Below are positions 4,217 through 5,149 of a stretch of DNA of 5,149 nucleotides, in pieces (position 1 is the stretch's first letter; each line of letters begins with the position of its first letter). Made by a program: the position numbers and the translations under genes. Source of the stretch: Oscillospiraceae bacterium (GTDB lineage: Bacteria; Bacillota; Clostridia; Oscillospirales; Oscillospiraceae); assembly GCA_031263805.1 (NCBI GenBank), contig JAISFB010000029.1:1-5149 (forward strand). Reading direction: 5' to 3'. The notes under the pieces were generated by a model that had not been told where the DNA came from, made no database searches, and saw nothing but the letters and a program-made list of their open reading frames with translations.

Positions 4217-4411
4217 GCTTTTTTTCGCCGTCTCGCCGCCGTCCCTTTATTTTACGCAGCTTTTACCCCGCCGCGAATGCGGATTTTACACGCGGCGTTT
4301 ATATTTGACTTAAAGCCGGCCCGCGCCATAGGCGCATAATTGTTATCAGCGCCCGAACGGGCGCGCCGGCGGGCTGTGAAAAACAATTTTTAATGTAAAA
4401 GGGGAAAAATC
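4217..4411 (+). promoter_or_regulatory. GC-rich hairpin-dense upstream region of the phnD-like gene
   Basis: CGCCGCG (4269-4275) can pair with CGCGGCG (4291-4297), followed by TTTATATTT, a weak terminator-like signal. CCGC-GAAT-GCGG (4271-4282) is a competing hairpin on the same left arm. TTGACT (4305-4310) is a good -35, but the best -10 at normal spacing, TAGGCG (4329-4334), is poor. Two more hairpins follow, GCGCC-ATA-GGCGC (4323-4335) and GCGCCC-GAAC-GGGCGC (4349-4364), and GCCGGC occurs at both 4315-4320 and 4365-4370, so they can pair at long range. The region probably carries the promoter and a structured leader. No known riboswitch was recognised. Confidence 0.35.
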
Positions 4412-5149
4412 ATGCGTCATCTGAAAAAACTGCTCTCAGCCATTCTCGCGTCCGCAACCCTGCTCTCGGCGTCCGCCTGCGGCGGGAATCCCGCCTCTGC
4501 GCCGTCACAAACGCCCGCCGGGGCAAGCACTCCGGAAAACATCTCCGCAAGCGAGCCGTCGTACAAGGACACGGTTTCCGAGCTCGTCGTCTGCTATCTG
4601 CCCAACGAGGGCAGCGAGGAGTACAACGAGAGCCGCGGGCACCTGCACGAGGAGCTCGGGGCGTACCTCGGGATAAAGGTCACGGAGATAAACGCCGCGG
4701 ATTACAACGCCGTCGTAGAGGCGATGCGCACGAAGAACGCCGATATCGCCAGCTACGGGCCCGTCTCCTACGTACAGGCGCACGACCGCTCCAACGCGGA
4801 GGCGATGGTTCTGGCCGCGCCGGAGGGGGACAAGGCGCTCACAGGCTACACCTCGCTGATAATAGCGAGGCCGGACAGCCCCGTCAAGGCGCTCGCCGAC
4901 TTAGAGGGAAAATCCTTCGCGTATGTCGATCCCGCGTCCACCTCCGGGAACTATGTCCCAACGCTTGAATTCATGAACGCCTTTCCGGGCAAAACGAACG
5001 AGGACTTCCACACAAACGGGACGTTCTTCTCGTCGGTGACGTTCTCGGGCAAGCACCAAAACAGCGTTATGGCCGTTGTCAACGGCGACGTGGACGCGGC
5101 GGCCGTGGCGTCCGACACGCTCCGCGCCATGATATTAAACGGCGAGGTC
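4412..5149 (+). CDS. PhnD-family substrate-binding lipoprotein of a phosphonate/phosphite/phosphate-type ABC transporter (3' end outside window)
   Basis: The first 246 codons of a periplasmic-type binding protein that captures substrate outside the cell and delivers it to an ABC importer. MRHLKKLLS plus a hydrophobic stretch ends in a lipobox-like SASAC, with Cys23 as the lipidation site, followed by a Pro/Ser/Ala-rich linker (24-50). The PhnD-type domain starts near residue 55. Characteristic parts are ADIASYGPVSYV (110-121), GYTSLIIARPDSPVKALADL (145-164), GKSFAYVDPASTSGNYVP (166-183) with the Ser/Thr-Gly ligand loop, and GDVDAAAVASDTL (225-237). Family members bind phosphonates, phosphite or phosphate-like oxyanions; which one cannot be decided here. 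The ATG at 4412 is preceded by GGGG with a 7-base spacer. Permease and ATPase genes would be expected past the window end. Confidence 0.9.
   Translation, partial: MRHLKKLLSAILASATLLSASACGGNPASAPSQTPAGASTPENISASEPSYKDTVSELVVCYLPNEGSEEYNESRGHLHEELGAYLGIKVTEINAADYNAVVEAMRTKNADIASYGPVSYVQAHDRSNAEAMVLAAPEGDKALTGYTSLIIARPDSPVKALADLEGKSFAYVDPASTSGNYVPTLEFMNAFPGKTNEDFHTNGTFFSSVTFSGKHQNSVMAVVNGDVDAAAVASDTLRAMILNGEV

Noticed and set aside
4505..4783. 92-codon minus-strand ORF
   Set aside because: It is antisense to the phnD-like gene, whose frame is open throughout with lipoprotein and binding-protein signatures.

Overview
The window looks like chromosomal DNA from a fairly GC-rich member of the Firmicutes, probably a clostridial gut or rumen anaerobe. 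This is inferred from strong GGAGG-type ribosome binding sites, G/C-rich third codon positions with AT-rich intergenic segments, and proteins that resemble clostridial families. No mobile element, CRISPR array, tRNA or rRNA was seen.

Layout, left to right. (1) Minus strand, 1-425: the N-terminal 141 codons of CobT (lower-ligand activation for cobalamin), cut by the window edge. (2) Positions 426-669: a divergent control region. It holds a very good sigma70-type plus-strand promoter with a palindrome over its -10 box, then a highly structured leader of about 155 nt. The leader has an unannotated 38-codon TTG-start ORF with its own good Shine-Dalgarno, and it ends in a helix that can hide the next gene's Shine-Dalgarno. 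(3) Plus strand, 670-2332: a two-gene unit, a TIM-barrel sugar-phosphate isomerase/epimerase-like protein followed by a metal-dependent amidohydrolase. The amidohydrolase's conserved N-terminus (the HxH metal motif) lies upstream of its first ATG, so it appears to start at a non-canonical AUA or AUC codon. (4) Minus strand, 3619-2356: nitroreductase, antibiotic-biosynthesis-monooxygenase-like protein and a DtxR/MntR-type metalloregulator, all in one direction. A strong promoter precedes the first gene and a perfect AT-rich palindrome precedes the second. (5) Plus strand, 3731-4024: a small cytoplasmic carboxypeptidase-regulatory-like (beta-sandwich) protein. (6) Positions 4025-4411: a gene-free stretch with an AT-rich block, a GC-rich palindrome, a strong intrinsic terminator and GC-rich hairpins. 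(7) Plus strand, from 4412 past the window end: a PhnD-family substrate-binding lipoprotein of a phosphonate/phosphite/phosphate-type ABC transporter.

How the genes may work together. The isomerase-like and amidohydrolase genes are tightly linked and share one promoter and leader, so they probably act on related metabolites; the substrate cannot be read from sequence. The minus-strand trio combines a flavin reductase, a small monooxygenase and a metal-sensing repressor, which suggests a redox or metal-stress unit. cobT and the phnD-like gene are each at an edge of larger units outside the window.

The most unusual parts are the leader at 512-669 and the missing ATG of the amidohydrolase.
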